DNA of 64,000 nucleotides from Pseudomonas delhiensis (GTDB lineage: Bacteria > Pseudomonadota > Gammaproteobacteria > Pseudomonadales > Pseudomonadaceae): positions 1-64,000 of the forward strand of contig NZ_FZPC01000032.1 of the NCBI RefSeq assembly GCF_900187975.1, written 5' to 3'. The notes beneath the pieces are model-generated. The model made no database searches. It saw only the letters and a list, made by a program, of their open reading frames with translations, and was not told the origin of the DNA. Each line of letters begins with the position of its first letter. The first letter of the stretch is position 1. Made by a program: the position numbers and the translations under genes. Below are positions 7,878 to 20,071 of the stretch, piece after piece.

Positions 7878-8699
7878 TTACTTGAGGCTCTTCAGGTCAC
7901 GCTGGGCCAGTTGCGCGGCGGAGCTGCCCGGGTACTGGGCGACCACCTGCTGGAGGATGCCGCGGGCCTTGTCGTTGTTGCCCAGGCGGCGTTCCACGTC
8001 GGCCAGCTTGTACAGCGAGTCCGGCACCTTGGGGCTGCTCGGGTAGGCCTGGCTGACCTTGGCGAAGGCCTGGCCGGCGCCCTGCAGGTCGCCCTTGGCC
8101 AGGTTCACCTCGCCGAGCCAGTACTGGGCGTTGCCGGCGTACTGGCTGCCGGGGTACTTGCGCAGGAAGGCGCCGAAGGCCTGGCTGGCCTTGTCGAAGT
8201 CCTTGGCCTTGATCAGGTCGAAAGCCGCGTCGTAGTAGAGCTTCTCTTTCGCCGGATCGCCCGGCTCGCTGCTCGCGGGCTGGGCCTGTTGCTGCTGGGC
8301 GGCTGCGGCGCCGGCCGCTGCGCCCGCACCGGCGGCGCTGCCGTCGGTGGAGGAGTTCTGTGCCGGAGCGGAGGAAAGGCGACGGTCGAGGTCTTGGTAA
8401 CGCTCGAGGCTTTCCTGCTTCAGCTGCTGGATCTGGTTCTGCTGCTCTTCGAGGGTGCCGCGCAGGCGGGCGATCTCGTCCTGCATCTGCTGCAGTTGCA
8501 GGAACAGCTGGGCTTGCCCGGAGACGGGAGCGGCCGCAGCCGCCCCGCCACCGGCATAAGCACCATCAGTGCCTGCGGTGCCGTACCCCGCGGGCGGCGC
8601 GCTGGCGTAGCCGCCATCGTTACCATCCACCACCGGAACCGCGGCCGCCGCCATCAGCGGCAGGCCGCAGGCCATCAAGGTCAGAAATCGCAGGCGCAT
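7878..8699 (-). CDS. cpoB: Cell division coordinator CpoB (YbgF), Tol-Pal associated
   Basis: The 273-aa periplasmic protein links peptidoglycan synthesis with outer-membrane constriction through TolA. There is a signal peptide (MRLRFLTLMACGLPLMAAAA). A coiled coil at about residues 60-105 (LFLQLQQMQDEIARL...) is the trimerisation part. An Ala/Gln-rich low-complexity linker follows, then three tetratricopeptide-like repeats from about residue 155 (YYDAAFDLIKAKDFDKA, QYWLGEVNLAKGDLQGA, LYKLADVERRLGNNDKA). It is the last gene of the tol-pal operon, 6 bp after pal. Confidence 0.94.
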   Translation of the reverse strand: MRLRFLTLMACGLPLMAAAAVPVVDGNDGGYASAPPAGYGTAGTDGAYAGGGAAAAAPVSGQAQLFLQLQQMQDEIARLRGTLEEQQNQIQQLKQESLERYQDLDRRLSSAPAQNSSTDGSAAGAGAAAGAAAAQQQQAQPASSEPGDPAKEKLYYDAAFDLIKAKDFDKASQAFGAFLRKYPGSQYAGNAQYWLGEVNLAKGDLQGAGQAFAKVSQAYPSSPKVPDSLYKLADVERRLGNNDKARGILQQVVAQYPGSSAAQLAQRDLKSLK

Positions 8700-8705
8700 A
8701 GGGTC

Positions 8706-9215
8706 TTACTTCTTCAGCTCGACGCGACGGTTCTGAGCCCAGGACTGTTCGTCGTGGCCGGTGGCAACCGGACGCTCTTTACCGTAGGAAACCAGCTCCA
8801 GCTGAGCCGGGGAAACACCCTGCAGCACCAGGTAGCGCTGAACGGCCTTGGCGCGACGCTCGCCCAGAGCCATGTTGTACTCGCGGGTGCCGCGTTCGTC
8901 GGTGTGGCCTTCCAGGACAACGTGCTGGCCGCTGCCTTTGAGGTCTTTGGCGTGTACGTCCAGAGCGCGCATGGCTTCCGGCTTCAGGTCGGAGCTATCG
9001 TACTCGAAGTAGAAGGTGGTGATAGCGCGCAGAGCGGCTTCGTCGCTCAGGCTGCCGTCAACGGCACCGCTGTTGGCGCCGTAGCCGGCGTTCGGGTCAA
9101 CGCCGCCATTGGCGCCTTCACCAGTAGCATCGCCTTTCTTGGACGAGCAACCTACGGCTACGGCCATGGCGAGGGCGATAACGGCAAATTTGCCGAATTT
9201 CAGCATTTCCATCAT
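8706..9215 (-). CDS. pal: Peptidoglycan-associated lipoprotein Pal (OprL)
   Basis: The 169-aa outer-membrane lipoprotein tethers the outer membrane to peptidoglycan. The lipobox VAVGC puts the acylated Cys near residue 23. The OmpA-like domain (about 65-169) contains [19 protein letters not shown], the diaminopimelate-binding stretch, and ends in NRRVELKK. The start at 9215 is set by AGGAG five bases upstream. It follows tolB by 49 bp and precedes cpoB. The codons use fewer extreme G/C third positions than neighbours, as expected for a very highly expressed gene. Confidence 0.97.
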   Translation of the reverse strand: MMEMLKFGKFAVIALAMAVAVGCSSKKGDATGEGANGGVDPNAGYGANSGAVDGSLSDEAALRAITTFYFEYDSSDLKPEAMRALDVHAKDLKGSGQHVVLEGHTDERGTREYNMALGERRAKAVQRYLVLQGVSPAQLELVSYGKERPVATGHDEQSWAQNRRVELKK

Positions 9216-9264
9216 GTAACTCCTAATGAACCCCAGTGTATAAGTTTGAAACAGTTGGCAACCG

Positions 9265-10566
9265 TCAGTTCAGGTAAGGGGACCAGGAAGGCTCACGCAC
9301 GTCGCCCTGAGCGGTGGGTAGCGGTAACCGAACACGTCCGTTGATGCTGGTCAGCATCAACACGCCCCGGTCCTGCTGGCGGGACGCGTATATTATCATC
9401 GTGCCATTTGGCGCGACAGTGGGCGAGTCGTTGAGGGTTGTATTCGAAAGTACCCGCAGATTGCCGCGTTGCAGGTCCTGGGCGGCGATCTGGAAGTTGG
9501 TGAAACCTTCCTGGCGGTGGACCATCACCAGGGTCTTCTCGTCGGCCGAGAGTTTCGGGTTGGCGTTGTAGTTGCCGGTGAAGGTCACGCGGTCGGTAGC
9601 GCCGCTGTTGACGTTCATCTTGTAGATCTGCGGCTTGCCGCCACGGTCCGAGGTGAAGTACAGGGTCGAGCCGTCCTTGCCCCAGAAGGGTTCGGTGTCG
9701 ATGGCCGCGTTGTTGGTCAGGCGGCGCAGCTGGCGCGAGCCCAGGTCCATCAGGTAGATCTCCGGGTTGCCGTCGCGCGACAGCACCAGGGCCAGGCGGT
9801 TGCCGTCCGGGGAGAACGCCGGGGCGCCGTTGAGGCCCTCGAAGTTGGTCAGCTGCTCGCGGCGGCCAGTGTCGACGTACTGCATGAAGATGCGCGGGCG
9901 CTTCTGCTCGAAGGACACGTAGGCGATGCGGCGGCCGTCCGGCGAGAAGCGCGGCGAGAGGATCGGCTCGCGCGACTGCAGCAGGGTCACCGGGCGGGCG
10001 CCGTCGTAGTCGGCGCGCTGCAGGGTGTAGCGGGTGTTGTCGGCGGAGAAGCGCTCGGCGGTCACGTAGAGCAGCTTGGTGGAGAAGGCGCCCTTGATGC
10101 CGGTGAGCTTCTCGAACGACTGGTCGGCGATGAAGTGCGACATGTCGCGCAGCTGCTCGACGCTGCCGCCGACGCTGCCGGTGACGATCTGCTGCTGGGT
10201 GGCGACGTTGAACAGGCCGTACTGCACCTGCAGGCGGCCGCCGGCCGGGGTGATGTTGCCGATCAGCACGTATTGCGCGCCGAGGGCCTGCCAGTCGCGG
10301 TAGATCACCTCGCTGGCCTGGGCCGGCAGGCTGATCATGTTCTGCCGCGGGATCGGCTCGAAATAACCGGAGTTGCGCAGGTCGTTGCCGATGATGTTGG
10401 CCATGTCGTCGGGCAGGACGTTGCCGCCCTGCCAGCCGAAGGGCACCACGGCGATCGGCACGGCCCGGTCGGCCCCGCTGGTCACCAGAATGTTCTTCTC
10501 ATCTGCCATCGCTACGCCTGCCACGCAGAGCAGGGCGACGAGCAATCCTCTGAAAATCTTGATCAC
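9265..10566 (-). CDS. tolB: Tol-Pal system beta-propeller protein TolB
   Basis: The 433-aa periplasmic protein has a signal peptide cleaved after AMA (about residue 22). The N-terminal alpha/beta domain runs to about 160. The rest is a six-bladed beta-propeller with repeated motifs such as [64 protein letters not shown] and [16 protein letters not shown]. It relays between TolA and Pal. Its start overlaps the tolA stop by 4 bp (ATGA-type coupling). Confidence 0.97.
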   Translation of the reverse strand: MIKIFRGLLVALLCVAGVAMADEKNILVTSGADRAVPIAVVPFGWQGGNVLPDDMANIIGNDLRNSGYFEPIPRQNMISLPAQASEVIYRDWQALGAQYVLIGNITPAGGRLQVQYGLFNVATQQQIVTGSVGGSVEQLRDMSHFIADQSFEKLTGIKGAFSTKLLYVTAERFSADNTRYTLQRADYDGARPVTLLQSREPILSPRFSPDGRRIAYVSFEQKRPRIFMQYVDTGRREQLTNFEGLNGAPAFSPDGNRLALVLSRDGNPEIYLMDLGSRQLRRLTNNAAIDTEPFWGKDGSTLYFTSDRGGKPQIYKMNVNSGATDRVTFTGNYNANPKLSADEKTLVMVHRQEGFTNFQIAAQDLQRGNLRVLSNTTLNDSPTVAPNGTMIIYASRQQDRGVLMLTSINGRVRLPLPTAQGDVREPSWSPYLN

Positions 10567-11591
10567 AGCGTGAGGTCCTCAGGCGTGAAGGTCATCTTGA
10601 AGGAACGGTAGGGATTGAAGTCCTTGGGACTCAGGCCCTGCATTTCAGTAATGCGACCGACGTTCCTCACGGCGTTCACCGCGGAACTGTCGAACGCCTT
10701 GTCGCCGCTGGAGCGGACGACGGTCGCATTGGTGATGGTGCCATCGGGCAGCATGCTGATCTGCACGGTAACACTCATGCCGTTGCGGGCCGATGGCGGA
10801 CGCGACCAGCCCTCGGATACCCGGGAGCGGATCAGGTCGTCGAAGTTGCCTGCCACCTCGTTGCCCTGTTCGTCGGCCAGGGCCTGCTGGCGCTGCGTGT
10901 CGTCGGACAGCAGTTCGGCCAGGGCCTGGGCCTTCTTGTCTTCCTGAGCCTTCTTCGCCGCTGCCTGGGCAGCGGCCTTCTTCTTCGCGGCGTCGGCGGC
11001 AGCCTTCTTCTTGGCGTCCTCCGCGGCGGCGAGTTTCTTGGCCTGCTCCGCAGCTTTCTTCCTGGCCTCTTCGGCGGCCTTCTTCTTGGCCTCCTCCGCG
11101 GCTTGCTTCTTGGCCTCTTCCTCGGCCTTCTTCCTGGCGATGTCGGCCTGCTGCTTCTGCGCAGCGGCCTTGGCCTCGGCCGCCTTCTTGGCGGCGTCTG
11201 CGGCTTTCTTCGCCTCGGCGGCCTTGGCGGCTTCCGCAGCTTTCTCGGCATCCGCAGCCTTTCGAGCCTCATCGGCTTTCTTTTGTTCCGCAGCTTTCGC
11301 CGCGGCTACGGCTTCCTGCTCGACCTTCTTTTGCTCCAGCTGTTCCTGTTCGTACTGCTTGGCAGAGGTCTTCTTCGCCTCCCCGGCGATCTTCTGGTTG
11401 GTCTGCTGCGTGGCCTGGCTCTTGGACTTGAGCTGGTAGAGCGTAGCCTGGACGATCGGACGCGCAGGCGGCAGCTCGGGCGTCATGGCCCAGCTGACGA
11501 AGAGCATCGCGAAAATCAGGACGTGCAGCGCTACCGCCAGTACGACCGGCCAGAAGTAGCTTTCCGATGGGGAGTGTTCGCGTTGCATCAA
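10563..11591 (-). CDS. tolA: Inner-membrane energy-transducing protein TolA
   Basis: The 342-aa protein spans the periplasm and couples the TolQR proton motor to Pal and TolB. One transmembrane helix lies near residues 15-37 ([22 protein letters not shown]). Residues about 60-225 form the long Lys/Ala/Glu helix with many AKKAAEEA-type repeats. The C-terminal globular domain (about 245-342) has [16 protein letters not shown] and [11 protein letters not shown]. The biased codon content of the helix explains several long open frames on the opposite strand. It overlaps tolR and tolB by 4 bp on each side. Confidence 0.96.
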   Translation of the reverse strand: MMQREHSPSESYFWPVVLAVALHVLIFAMLFVSWAMTPELPPARPIVQATLYQLKSKSQATQQTNQKIAGEAKKTSAKQYEQEQLEQKKVEQEAVAAAKAAEQKKADEARKAADAEKAAEAAKAAEAKKAADAAKKAAEAKAAAQKQQADIARKKAEEEAKKQAAEEAKKKAAEEARKKAAEQAKKLAAAEDAKKKAAADAAKKKAAAQAAAKKAQEDKKAQALAELLSDDTQRQQALADEQGNEVAGNFDDLIRSRVSEGWSRPPSARNGMSVTVQISMLPDGTITNATVVRSSGDKAFDSSAVNAVRNVGRITEMQGLSPKDFNPYRSFKMTFTPEDLTL

Positions 11592-12052
11592 GTTCCGGGC
11601 GCCTCGGTAATCAGCCCGACGTTACCTACGCCGGCCTTCTGCAATCCGCCCATGACAGCCATGACGGAGCCGTAGTCGACAGCCTTGTCGCCACGCACGA
11701 AGACCTGCACTTTCTTACCCTGACTGCTGTTCTGGGCCAGGATGGCGGTTGCCGCGCTGACCAGCTGGTCCAGCGCCACCGCGGTCTGACTGCCCTTGCC
11801 CTGGTCGGGGTCGACTTCCGAACCCATGTTCCAGTAATAGGTCTTGTCGGCCTTGATCGAAATGGTCAGCACCCGCGAGTCGTTGTCCTGCGGGAGCACT
11901 TCGCTGGAGACCTTGGGCAGGTCGACCTTGACCCCCTGGTTCAGCATCGGTGCGGTCACCATGAAAATGACCAGCAGTACCAGCATCACGTCGATGTATG
12001 GCACCACGTTCATTTCCGCGACCGGCTTGCGTTTATGACGGACCCTTGCCAT
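11588..12052 (-). CDS. tolR: Tol-Pal proton-channel protein TolR
   Basis: The 154-aa ExbD/TolR-family protein has one transmembrane helix at about residues 16-38 ([20 protein letters not shown]). It carries the proton-conducting Asp21, which corresponds to E. coli TolR D23. The periplasmic domain carries VKVDLPK and ends at TEAPGT. It acts with TolQ as the proton-driven motor. It overlaps tolA by 4 bp and follows tolQ by 18 bp. Confidence 0.96.
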   Translation of the reverse strand: MARVRHKRKPVAEMNVVPYIDVMLVLLVIFMVTAPMLNQGVKVDLPKVSSEVLPQDNDSRVLTISIKADKTYYWNMGSEVDPDQGKGSQTAVALDQLVSAATAILAQNSSQGKKVQVFVRGDKAVDYGSVMAVMGGLQKAGVGNVGLITEAPGT

Positions 12053-12070
12053 GTCGGCTCACCTCTCTGG

Positions 12071-12766
12071 TCAATCGTCGCTGGCGTGGACTTTGCGGTG
12101 CAGGATGGCCTGGAACTCGTCGGCGAAGGTGTAGTAGCGGCCGATCAGCATTTCCGAGCGCGCGGCGAAGCGGTTGTAGGCGATGACTGCGGGGATCGCG
12201 GCGAACAGGCCGATGGCGGTGGCGATCAGGGCCTCGGCGATGCCGGGGGCGACGGTGGCCAGGGTGGCCTGCTGCACGGCGGCCAGGCCGCGGAAGGAAT
12301 TCATGATGCCCCAGACGGTGCCGAACAGGCCGATGTACGGACTGGTGGAACCGACGGTGGCGAGGAACGGCAGGCTGGTTTCCAGCTTCTCTTCCTCACG
12401 GGAGATGGCCACGCGCATGGAACGGGCCACGCCTTCCATCACCGCGTCCGGGTCGACGCCGGGCTGCTGGCGCAGGCGCGAGAACTCCTTGAAGCCGGCA
12501 CGGAAGATCTGCTCCACGCCCGAGTCCGGGTCGGGGTTGCTGCCGGCCTGACGGTACAGCTTGGACAGGTCGATGCCCGACCAGAAGCGTTCCTCGAAGC
12601 CATCCAGGGCTTTCTTGGCCGAGCGCATCATGTTGCTGCGCTGGAAGATCATGACCCAAGAAGTGACCGAGGCGGCCACCAGGGTGAGCATGACCAGCTG
12701 CACCACGATACTGGCGTTGCTGATCAGGCTCCACATGGAGGTATGGTCGACGACGTTCGGTTCCAC
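12071..12766 (-). CDS. tolQ: Tol-Pal proton-channel protein TolQ
   Basis: This is a 231-aa MotA/TolQ/ExbB-family inner-membrane protein. Three hydrophobic segments are visible: [21 protein letters not shown] near the N-terminus, [16 protein letters not shown] near residue 145, and [22 protein letters not shown] near 180. I place the start at GTG 12766 because AGGAG lies seven bases upstream and the resulting [13 protein letters not shown] start fits the Pseudomonas family. An in-frame ATG further upstream lies inside ybgC. It begins one base after the ybgC stop. Confidence 0.95.
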   Translation of the reverse strand: MEPNVVDHTSMWSLISNASIVVQLVMLTLVAASVTSWVMIFQRSNMMRSAKKALDGFEERFWSGIDLSKLYRQAGSNPDPDSGVEQIFRAGFKEFSRLRQQPGVDPDAVMEGVARSMRVAISREEEKLETSLPFLATVGSTSPYIGLFGTVWGIMNSFRGLAAVQQATLATVAPGIAEALIATAIGLFAAIPAVIAYNRFAARSEMLIGRYYTFADEFQAILHRKVHASDD

Positions 12767-12767
12767 G

Positions 12768-13217
<450 letters not shown>

Positions 13218-13266
13218 CTAGAACCAAGTTGGGGCTTTGCCAATCGGCAATCAGCCACAAATGCAA

Positions 13267-14331
<1,065 letters not shown>

Positions 14332-14334
14332 GGA

Positions 14335-14940
14335 TCAGACCATGCCCTTGAGCGAGCGGCGGATGAGTTCTTCGCTGGACAAATCTTTTTCCTCCACGGC
14401 GGCCACGGCGCGGCTCGCCTCCTGGGGCTTGAAGCCTAGCGCGATCAGCGCGCTGACGGCATCGGCCTCGGCGCTTGAGACTGTTGCGGCCAGTTTCGGT
14501 TCCGCCACCAGGGGGGCGATGGTCGGCATGTTCTCCCAGGCCTTGAAGCGGTCCTTGAGCTCCACCAGCAGGCGCTCGGCGGTCTTCTTGCCGACCCCGG
14601 GGATCTTCACCAGGGTGGAAGTATCCTGCGCCTGCACGCAACGCACCAGCTCATCCACTTCCAGGCCCGACATCAGGGCCAGCGCCAGCTTGGGGCCGAC
14701 GCCGTTGAGCCGGATCAGCTCGCGGAACAGCTCGCGCTCGCGCTTCTCGGCGAAGCCGTAGAGCAGATGGGCGTCCTCGCGCACCACCAGGTGCGTGTGC
14801 AGGGTCACCGGCTCGCCGAGGGCGGGCAGGCGATACAGGGTGGTCATCGGCACTTCCAGCTCGTAGCCGATGCCGTTGACGTCGAGGATCAGGTGCGGCG
14901 GCTGCTTTTCCGCCAGGGTGCCACGCAGGCGTCCAATCAC
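14335..14940 (-). CDS. ruvA: Holliday junction DNA helicase subunit RuvA
   Basis: The 201-aa tetrameric Holliday-junction-binding protein starts with an OB-fold domain ([31 protein letters not shown]). Helix-hairpin-helix motifs follow: [19 protein letters not shown] (about 74-92) and [19 protein letters not shown] (about 109-127). The C-terminal domain III (about 155-201) regulates RuvB. It sits between ruvC (26 bp) and ruvB (3 bp) in the usual order. Confidence 0.98.
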   Translation of the reverse strand: MIGRLRGTLAEKQPPHLILDVNGIGYELEVPMTTLYRLPALGEPVTLHTHLVVREDAHLLYGFAEKRERELFRELIRLNGVGPKLALALMSGLEVDELVRCVQAQDTSTLVKIPGVGKKTAERLLVELKDRFKAWENMPTIAPLVAEPKLAATVSSAEADAVSALIALGFKPQEASRAVAAVEEKDLSSEELIRRSLKGMV

Positions 14941-14966
14941 GGCTCAGGGTCCTTGCAGGTTGTCGG

Positions 14967-15491
14967 TTACAGGCGCAGGCGCCCGCCGCGACGGCGCGCC
15001 GTCGTCAGGCCATGGGGCACCAGGCTCTGCCGGGTGTGGGCGTGGCACAGGGCAATGGCCAGGGCGTCGGAGGCGTCGATCTGCGGCTTCTGCGTCAGCT
15101 TCAGCAGGTGCATGACCATCATCTGGACCTGCAGCTTGTCGGCCCCGCCGGTGCCGGCGATGGCCTGCTTGACCTGGCTGGCGGTGTATTCGGCGATCTC
15201 CAGCCCCTCCTCCGCCGCCGCCACTATGGCCGCGCCGCGGGCCTGGCCGAGCTTGAGCGCGGAGTCGGCGTTGCGCGCCATGAACACCTGCTCGATGCCC
15301 ATCATGGTCGGGTGGTAGGTCTGGATGACCTCGCGCACGCCACGGAAGACGATCTGCAGGCGTTCGTGCAGGGCGCCGCTGCCGGTGCGGATGCAGCCGG
15401 AGGCGACGTATTCGCAGCCGCGGCCGGTGTCCCTCACCACGCCGAAGCCGGTGATGCGCGAGCCGGGGTCGATGCCCAGGATCAGGGTCAT
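14967..15491 (-). CDS. ruvC: Crossover junction endodeoxyribonuclease RuvC
   Basis: The 174-aa Holliday-junction resolvase has an RNase-H-like fold. Catalytic carboxylates are D7 in LILGIDPGS, the Glu of MMGIEQVF near residue 66, and the acidic pair in [16 protein letters not shown] near the C-terminus. The length is standard. It is the first of the ruvCAB genes, 84 bp after pmpR, with a stem-loop between. Confidence 0.98.
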   Translation of the reverse strand: MTLILGIDPGSRITGFGVVRDTGRGCEYVASGCIRTGSGALHERLQIVFRGVREVIQTYHPTMMGIEQVFMARNADSALKLGQARGAAIVAAAEEGLEIAEYTASQVKQAIAGTGGADKLQVQMMVMHLLKLTQKPQIDASDALAIALCHAHTRQSLVPHGLTTARRRGGRLRL

Positions 15492-15510
15492 GTGCCGGAA
15501 ACCAGAAGCA

Positions 15511-15548
15511 GGAAGCCGGAGCGGTCGAATCCGACGGCTCCGGCTTCC
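15511..15548. other. Stem-loop between pmpR and ruvC
   Basis: GGAAGCCGGAGC (15511-15522) pairs perfectly with GCTCCGGCTTCC (15537-15548) across a 14-base loop, in the 84-bp gap between pmpR and ruvC. No T-run follows on either strand, so it is more likely an mRNA-processing or stability hairpin, or a local repeat, than an efficient terminator. Confidence 0.6.
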
Positions 15549-15575
15549 GGCCCGAGGCCCAGGTCGGTGATGGCG

Positions 15576-16322
15576 TCAGCCAAGCTGCGCCATCACCTCT
15601 TCGGGGATGTCCGCGTTGGAGTAGACGTTCTGCACGTCGTCCAGGTCCTCGAGCATGTCGATCAGCTTGAGCACCTTCTGCGCGGTCTCCAGGTCCAGGG
15701 TCGCGGTGGTCGAGGGGATCATCGAGATCTCCGCTTCCTCGCCCTTGAAGCCGGCGGCGGTCAGCGCCTCGTTCACCGCGATGAAGTCGGCGAAGCTGGT
15801 GAAGACGTCGATGGAGCCGTCGTCGTTGGTCACCACGTCGTCGGCGCCGGCCTCCAGGGCCGCCTCCATCAGGGCATCCTCGTCGACGCCGGGGGCGAAG
15901 CTGATCTGCCCCTTGCGGTCGAACATGTAGGCCACCGAGCCATCGGTGCCGAGGTTGCCGCCGCACTTGCTGAAGGCATGGCGCACTTCCGCCGCGGTGC
16001 GGTTGCGGTTGTCGGTCATGGCCTCGACGATGATCGCCACGCCGCTGGGCGCGTAACCCTCGTAGGTCAGTTCCTCCATGTTGTCCGCGTCGTTCGAGCC
16101 GGCGCCACGGGCGATGGCGCGATCGATGGTGTCGCGGGTCATGTTGGCGGTCAGCGCCTTGTCCACGGCCAGGCGCAGACGCGGGTTGTCAGCCGGGTTG
16201 CCGCCGCCCTGCTTGGCGGCGACCGTCAGCTCGCGGATCAGCTTGGTGAAGATCTTCCCGCGCTTGGCGTCCTGACGCTCCTTGCGGTGCTTGATGTTGG
16301 CCCATTTGGAATGACCAGCCAT
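15576..16322 (-). CDS. pmpR: YebC/PmpR-family DNA-binding regulatory protein
   Basis: The 248-aa protein starts with the family signature [14 protein letters not shown] and continues with [19 protein letters not shown] and [21 protein letters not shown]. The P. aeruginosa member in this position is PmpR, a repressor of the pqsR quorum-sensing gene. YebC proteins have also been linked to relief of ribosome stalling. The position between aspS and ruvC is conserved in Pseudomonas. Confidence 0.95.
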   Translation of the reverse strand: MAGHSKWANIKHRKERQDAKRGKIFTKLIRELTVAAKQGGGNPADNPRLRLAVDKALTANMTRDTIDRAIARGAGSNDADNMEELTYEGYAPSGVAIIVEAMTDNRNRTAAEVRHAFSKCGGNLGTDGSVAYMFDRKGQISFAPGVDEDALMEAALEAGADDVVTNDDGSIDVFTSFADFIAVNEALTAAGFKGEEAEISMIPSTTATLDLETAQKVLKLIDMLEDLDDVQNVYSNADIPEEVMAQLG

Positions 16323-16387
16323 AACTCACTCCGTCTAGCTTGTTGCGGCGGCGGCGCAGGCTGTGCGCCGCCGCGGTTCATCTGGAA

Positions 16388-18166
16388 TTACTCGGCGGCC
16401 TTCTGCTGCTCGCGCAGGCGGATGTGCAGCTCGCGCAGGGCCTTGCCGTCCACGGTGCCCGGCGCCTGGGTCATGACGTCGCCGGCGCTCTGGGTCTTCG
16501 GGAAGGCGATCACTTCGCGAATCGACGCGGCGCCGGTCATCAGCATCACCAGGCGGTCCAGGCCGAAGGCCAGGCCACCGTGGGGCGGCGCGCCGTACTT
16601 GAGGGCGTCCAGCAGGAAGCCGAACTTCTCTTCCTGCTCCGCATCGTCGATGCCCAGCACGCGGAACACCGCCTGCTGCATGGCCTTGTCGTGGATACGG
16701 ATGGAGCCGCCGCCCAGCTCGGTGCCGTTGAGCACCATGTCGTAGGCGCGGGACAGCGCGCTGGCCGGGTTGGCCTCCAGCTCTTGCGGGCTGCACTTGG
16801 GCGAGGTGAACGGGTGGTGCAGCGAGGTCAGGCTGCCATCGTCGTTCTCTTCGAACATCGGGAAGTCCACGACCCACATCGGCGCCCACTCCTTGGTGAG
16901 CAGCTTGAGGTCATGGCCGACCTTGATGCGCAGGGCGCCCAGGGCGTCGCATACCACCTTGGCCTTGTCGGCGCCGAAGAACACGATGTCGCCATCCACG
17001 GCGCCGACGCGATCGAGGATCACGTTCAGGTTGGCCTCGGGGATGAACTTGACGATCGGCGACTGCAGGCCCTCGACGCCCTTGGCGCGCTCGTTGACCT
17101 TGATGTAGGCCAGGCCCTTGGCGCCGTAGATGCCGACGAACCTGGTGTAGTCGTCGATCTGGCTGCGCGGCATGGACGCGGCGCCCGGAACGCGCAGGGC
17201 GGCGACGCGGCCCTTGGGATCGTTGGCCGGGCCGGAGAAGACCTTGAACTCCACGTCCTTCAGCTGGTCGGCGACGTCCACCAGCTCCAGCGGAATGCGC
17301 AGGTCCGGCTTGTCCGAGCCGTAGCGGCGCATGGCTTCCTCGAAGGGCATGTGCGGGAACTCGTCGAACTCGACGTCCAGCACTTCCTTGAACAGCTGGC
17401 GCACCATCTTCTCGGTGATGGCGATGATGTCGCTCTCGTCGAGGAAGCTGGTCTCGATGTCGATCTGGGTGAATTCCGGCTGGCGGTCGGCGCGCAGGTC
17501 CTCGTCGCGGAAGCACTTGGCGATCTGGTAGTAGCGGTCGAAGCCGGCCACCATCAGCAGTTGCTTGAACAGCTGGGGCGACTGCGGCAGGGCGAAGAAG
17601 TGGCCCGGGTAGGTGCGGCTGGGCACCAGGTAGTCGCGCGCGCCCTCGGGGGTCGGGCGGCCGAGGATCGGCGTCTCGACGTCGAGGAAGCCGTTGTCGT
17701 CCAGGTAGCGGCGGATGCTGCTGGTGATGCGCGCGCGCAGCTTCAGCTTGGCGGCCATTTCCGGGCGGCGCAGGTCGATGAAGCGGTAGCGCAGGCGGGT
17801 TTCCTCGCCCACATCGGAATATTCGTCCAGCGGGAACGGCGGCGTCTCGGCCTGGTTCAGCACTTCCAGCTCGTAGCCCAGCACCTCGATGGCGCCGGAC
17901 GCCATGTTCGCGTTGACCGCGCCGGACGGACGCGGGCGCACCTTGCCGGTGATCTTCACCACGTACTCGCTGCGCACGCGGTCGGCCTTGGCGAAGGTTT
18001 CCGCGCGATCGGGGTCGAACACCACCTGGGCCAGGCCTTCGCGGTCACGGATGTCGAGGAAGATCACCCCGCCGTGGTCGCGACGGCGGTGCACCCAACC
18101 GCAAAGCGTGACTTCCTGGCCGTCCAGGCTCTCGTTCAATTGGCCGCAATAGTGGCTGCGCATCAT
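16388..18166 (-). CDS. aspS: Aspartyl-tRNA synthetase
   Basis: This is a class II synthetase. The OB-fold anticodon-binding domain at the N-terminus has [27 protein letters not shown]. Motif 2 ([18 protein letters not shown]) and motif 3 ([13 protein letters not shown]) flank a GAD insertion. I start at ATG 18166 ([13 protein letters not shown]) because this matches the family N-terminus; an upstream ATG at 18226 would add 20 unrelated residues. The product is about 592 aa. Pseudomonas AspRS is generally non-discriminating and charges tRNA-Asn as well, which is family knowledge and not visible here. Confidence 0.97.
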   Translation of the reverse strand: MMRSHYCGQLNESLDGQEVTLCGWVHRRRDHGGVIFLDIRDREGLAQVVFDPDRAETFAKADRVRSEYVVKITGKVRPRPSGAVNANMASGAIEVLGYELEVLNQAETPPFPLDEYSDVGEETRLRYRFIDLRRPEMAAKLKLRARITSSIRRYLDDNGFLDVETPILGRPTPEGARDYLVPSRTYPGHFFALPQSPQLFKQLLMVAGFDRYYQIAKCFRDEDLRADRQPEFTQIDIETSFLDESDIIAITEKMVRQLFKEVLDVEFDEFPHMPFEEAMRRYGSDKPDLRIPLELVDVADQLKDVEFKVFSGPANDPKGRVAALRVPGAASMPRSQIDDYTRFVGIYGAKGLAYIKVNERAKGVEGLQSPIVKFIPEANLNVILDRVGAVDGDIVFFGADKAKVVCDALGALRIKVGHDLKLLTKEWAPMWVVDFPMFEENDDGSLTSLHHPFTSPKCSPQELEANPASALSRAYDMVLNGTELGGGSIRIHDKAMQQAVFRVLGIDDAEQEEKFGFLLDALKYGAPPHGGLAFGLDRLVMLMTGAASIREVIAFPKTQSAGDVMTQAPGTVDGKALRELHIRLREQQKAAE

Positions 18167-18209
18167 GGTGTGTTTCGCTTCTCGCAAGTCTTGGATTCGA
18201 GGGAACCGC

Positions 18210-18473
18210 TCATTCGCCGGCGGCACAGGCGCCCGAGCCGCAGCCCGTGGCGGGGCAGGCGGACTCGGCGGACGCCAGGTTCTTCTTCGCGCCGGTCTTG
18301 AAGTCGGTTTCGTACCAGCCGCCGCCGCTCAGGCGGAAGCCGGGGGCGGAGACCATCTTCTTCAATTCCGGGGCCTGGCAGGCCGGGCAATCGACCAGCG
18401 GCGCATCGCTGAGCCTCCGCATGGCTTCCAGCTGATGGCCGCAGGAACGGCACTGGTATTCGTAAATCGGCAT
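18210..18473 (-). CDS. FmdB-type zinc-ribbon protein
   Basis: The 87-aa protein has the FmdB/CxxC_CxxC_SSSS ribbon: [16 protein letters not shown], then [14 protein letters not shown]. Four cysteines could bind one zinc. The tail is Cys/Gly-rich ([15 protein letters not shown]). The start at 18473 has AAGGTG upstream and matches the family N-terminus. The function is unknown; the gene is conserved next to aspS in pseudomonads. Confidence 0.88.
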   Translation of the reverse strand: MPIYEYQCRSCGHQLEAMRRLSDAPLVDCPACQAPELKKMVSAPGFRLSGGGWYETDFKTGAKKNLASAESACPATGCGSGACAAGE

Positions 18474-18690
18474 CGGGACACCTTGGCTGCTATCTGGCCG
18501 CGGGCCCGCATCCCGCGGCAAAGGCGCGGATTATAGCCTGAAAAAACCATGGCTTGCAGCCGCCCTCCGGCGGCCGCCGCGTCGCAGCCCCTGATAGAAA
18601 TCGACTATCGGATGCTTTGATTCAAACCAGGATGGGCGCACCCGCGTGCGTGATAGCCTGACCTGGAATTTTCACCAAGAGGAAGACGCC

Positions 18691-19161
18691 ATGGAAATCG
18701 ACATCGGCATTACCGAACAGGACCGCGCCGCCATCGCCGAAGGACTCTCGCGCCTGCTGGCCGATACCTACACCCTCTACCTGAAGACCCACAACTTCCA
18801 CTGGAACGTCACCGGGCCGATGTTCAACACCCTGCACCTGATGTTCGAGGGGCAGTACACCGAGCTGGCCCTGGCGGTGGACAGCATCGCCGAGCGCATC
18901 CGCGCCCTCGGCTTCCCGGCGCCGGGCACCTACGCCGCCTACGCCCGCCTTTCCTCTATAAAGGAAGAGCAGGACGTGCCGGATGCCCAGGAAATGATCC
19001 GCCTGCTGGTCCAGGGCCAGGAAGCCGTGGTGCGCACCGCGCGCAGCATCTTCCCGCTGGCCGACCGGGCGGCCGACGAGCCCACCGCCGACCTGCTGAC
19101 GCAGCGCATGCAGGTCCACGAGAAGACCGCCTGGATGCTGCGCAGCCTGCTCGCCCACTGA
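18691..19161 (+). CDS. dps: Dps-family ferritin-like DNA protection protein
   Basis: The 156-aa ferritin-like protein has [29 protein letters not shown], giving the inter-subunit ferroxidase ligands H34, H37 and the downstream acidic residues. [13 protein letters not shown] follows. Dps dodecamers oxidise and store iron and shield DNA under oxidative or starvation stress. ATG 18691 has AGAGGAAG upstream; a longer reading frame from 18646 lacks support. It stands alone between aspS/fmdB and the cold-shock gene. Confidence 0.93.
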   Translation: MEIDIGITEQDRAAIAEGLSRLLADTYTLYLKTHNFHWNVTGPMFNTLHLMFEGQYTELALAVDSIAERIRALGFPAPGTYAAYARLSSIKEEQDVPDAQEMIRLLVQGQEAVVRTARSIFPLADRAADEPTADLLTQRMQVHEKTAWMLRSLLAH

Positions 19162-19378
19162 CACCGCCCCACCGAGCCCGGCGCCACGCCGGGCTCACCT
19201 GCCCCACCCCAGGCGCTAAGCGGTTGATTTGAGAAGGTTACCGGTTTGCTGTTAAATACCGCCCGTGCGCGCCGCGCATAGGCTGCCGGCCTCTTTCAGG
19301 TCATTTTCATCGCTGCGAACCAGACCGCCCGACCGGCTGCTTCTCTTTACGCTTACCGCTCAAGGTGAATCCACAACC

Positions 19379-19978
19379 ATGCTGAAAATCGTCCACCTGC
19401 TGACGGGCGTTGCCGCCCTCGTGTTGTCCTTCGCGCCCTCGTTGCGCGCCGATGCCATCCCCTACCTGCAAAACGCCGATGCCGTCTACCTGGCCCTGCT
19501 CGGCCTGACCGCCCTGCTGCTCACCCCCGCCAGCCAGCGGGTACAACAGCTGCAGAGCCTGGTATCGGCGCTGATCGCCCTGGCCGTGGTCCTGCAGATC
19601 CTCATCCTGCTGGCCCCGCTACCCTCCATCGGCGACCAGCCCGCCATCGTCCTGCCCCTGCTGATCCTCGCCATCGCCGTGGTCCTGCAACTCGCCGGCC
19701 GGCTGCAGAAACGCCCCAGCGCGAGCCCGGCGGCGCCCGAAGCCCCGATCAGCGACGAGAACCGCGAGACCGGCACCGTGAAGTGGTTCAACACCTCCAA
19801 GGGCTTCGGCTTCATCTCCCGCGACACCGGCGAGGACATCTTCGTGCACTTCCGCGCCATCCGCGGCGAAGGCCACCGCATCCTCATCGAGGGCCAGCGC
19901 GTGGAGTTCTCCGTGGTGCAACGCGACAAGGGCCTGCAGGCGGAGGACGTGATCGCCGCCCTGCCCGGCCGCCGCTGA
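19379..19978 (+). CDS. Membrane-anchored cold-shock-domain protein
   Basis: This is a 199-aa fusion. Residues 1-115 hold about four hydrophobic segments ([68 protein letters not shown]). A short linker leads to a complete cold-shock OB domain from about residue 130, with the RNP1-like KGFGFISRD and RNP2-like DIFVHFRAI. The predicted arrangement is an inner-membrane anchor with an RNA/DNA-binding domain on one face. The start at 19379 has AAGGTGAA upstream; a longer frame from 19265 lacks a site. A PAO1 homologue is annotated only as a probable cold-shock protein. Confidence 0.85.
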   Translation: MLKIVHLLTGVAALVLSFAPSLRADAIPYLQNADAVYLALLGLTALLLTPASQRVQQLQSLVSALIALAVVLQILILLAPLPSIGDQPAIVLPLLILAIAVVLQLAGRLQKRPSASPAAPEAPISDENRETGTVKWFNTSKGFGFISRDTGEDIFVHFRAIRGEGHRILIEGQRVEFSVVQRDKGLQAEDVIAALPGRR

Positions 19979-20037
19979 CGGGCAAGCAGAAACGCGGAAG
20001 CCCGTTGATGGGTGCAATGCCGTTTGCTTAAAACAGG

Positions 20038-20071
20038 ATGCCGTTTCTTCTTATGGGGAAACGGCATTTTC
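20038..20071 (+). terminator. Rho-independent terminator after the cold-shock-domain gene
   Basis: ATGCCGTTTC (20038-20047) pairs with GAAACGGCAT (20058-20067), followed by TTTTC. It lies 60 bp after the stop codon. Confidence 0.85.

Noticed and set aside
11011..11675. Alanine/serine- or leucine-rich open frames antisense to tolA
   Set aside because: They are produced by the repetitive Lys/Ala/Glu helix codons of tolA on the other strand.
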